A stretch of 64,000 bases of DNA from Chloroflexi bacterium HGW-Chloroflexi-2. GTDB taxonomy: Bacteria; Chloroflexota; Anaerolineae; Anaerolineales; Anaerolineaceae. Shown here one piece after another: positions 63,278-64,000 of this stretch. The DNA is taken from assembly GCA_002840735.1 (NCBI GenBank), contig PHBY01000020.1, positions 1-64,000 of the forward strand. The letters run 5' to 3'. How positions within the stretch are numbered: position 1 is the first letter of the stretch; each line of letters starts with the position of its first letter. Under the pieces are notes generated by a model. It worked only from the letters and a program-made list of their open reading frames with translations, did not search any database and was not told where the DNA came from. The translations under genes were made by a program, and so were the position numbers.

Positions 63278-64000
<723 letters not shown>

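Overview
The window looks like a chromosome segment of a Chloroflexota bacterium, probably class Anaerolineae (inference). The reasons are lipoproteins with LLAAC-type lipoboxes, a YLPVVSKNY-type linker after a signal peptide, binding-protein-dependent sugar and amino-acid ABC systems, a membrane pyrophosphatase, large CHASE/PAS/GAF/HD-GYP sensors, and short extragenic palindromes and heptamer repeats. Most of the window is AT-rich. The block at about 40.3-50.5 kb, and the glycosidase after it, are visibly GC-richer, which suggests acquisition from elsewhere.

Layout: 0.2-1.7 kb, a pRiA4b ORF-3-like protein. 1.8-4.8 kb, an ABC ATPase/permease pair set among broken ABC fragments. 4.9-5.1 kb, an orphan antitoxin-like protein. 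5.3-12.7 kb, an alpha-glucan (dextran/isomalto-oligosaccharide) locus: ROK regulator, sugar-binding lipoprotein, two permeases, GH66 enzyme and GH15 glucoamylase-like enzyme, with no ATPase of its own. 12.8-15.8 kb, a polar amino-acid ABC transporter preceded by a promoter, a possible His-containing leader peptide and a terminator. 16-25.8 kb, an HD-GYP sensor, a DUF3267 zincin, a CitE-like lyase with an FlK-like thioesterase, a CAP-domain protein, a radical SAM protein behind a long hairpin array, and an EamA exporter. 25.8-29.5 kb, two GT-C-like membrane proteins. 29.5-31.4 kb, an arsenic module: ArsR plus a double-methyltransferase ArsM, with two matching operators. 31.4-34.1 kb, a MITE-like repeat, a decayed double-MerR regulator, a methyltransferase and a frameshifted SRPBCC gene. 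34.2-39.9 kb, a papain-fold-like lipoprotein, an M24-fold protein and a K+-dependent membrane pyrophosphatase.

40.3-50.5 kb is a phage-derived cassette, all on the plus strand: small protein, large terminase, portal, fused prohead protease-major capsid protein, holin-like peptide, GH25 lysozyme, connector-like protein and two tail-like proteins. No integrase, repressor, replication gene, tail tube or tape measure is visible. 50.5-56.7 kb is repeat-rich (28-bp palindromes, heptamers, 19-bp tandem repeats) and holds a GH63/MGH1-like glycosidase, tRNA-Asn, a GNAT enzyme and several gene remnants. 56.7-63.0 kb has small SRPBCC and YdeI proteins, a diguanylate cyclase and two lipoproteins. The window ends inside an atpD-like gene whose sequence and first-gene position suggest an N-ATPase-type operon.

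The best candidates for undescribed biology are the phage-derived cassette, the promoter-driven hairpin array at 23.2-23.85 kb, the nested palindromes at about 0.1, 27.7 and 40.0 kb, and the heptamer repeats that run into gene 3' ends.
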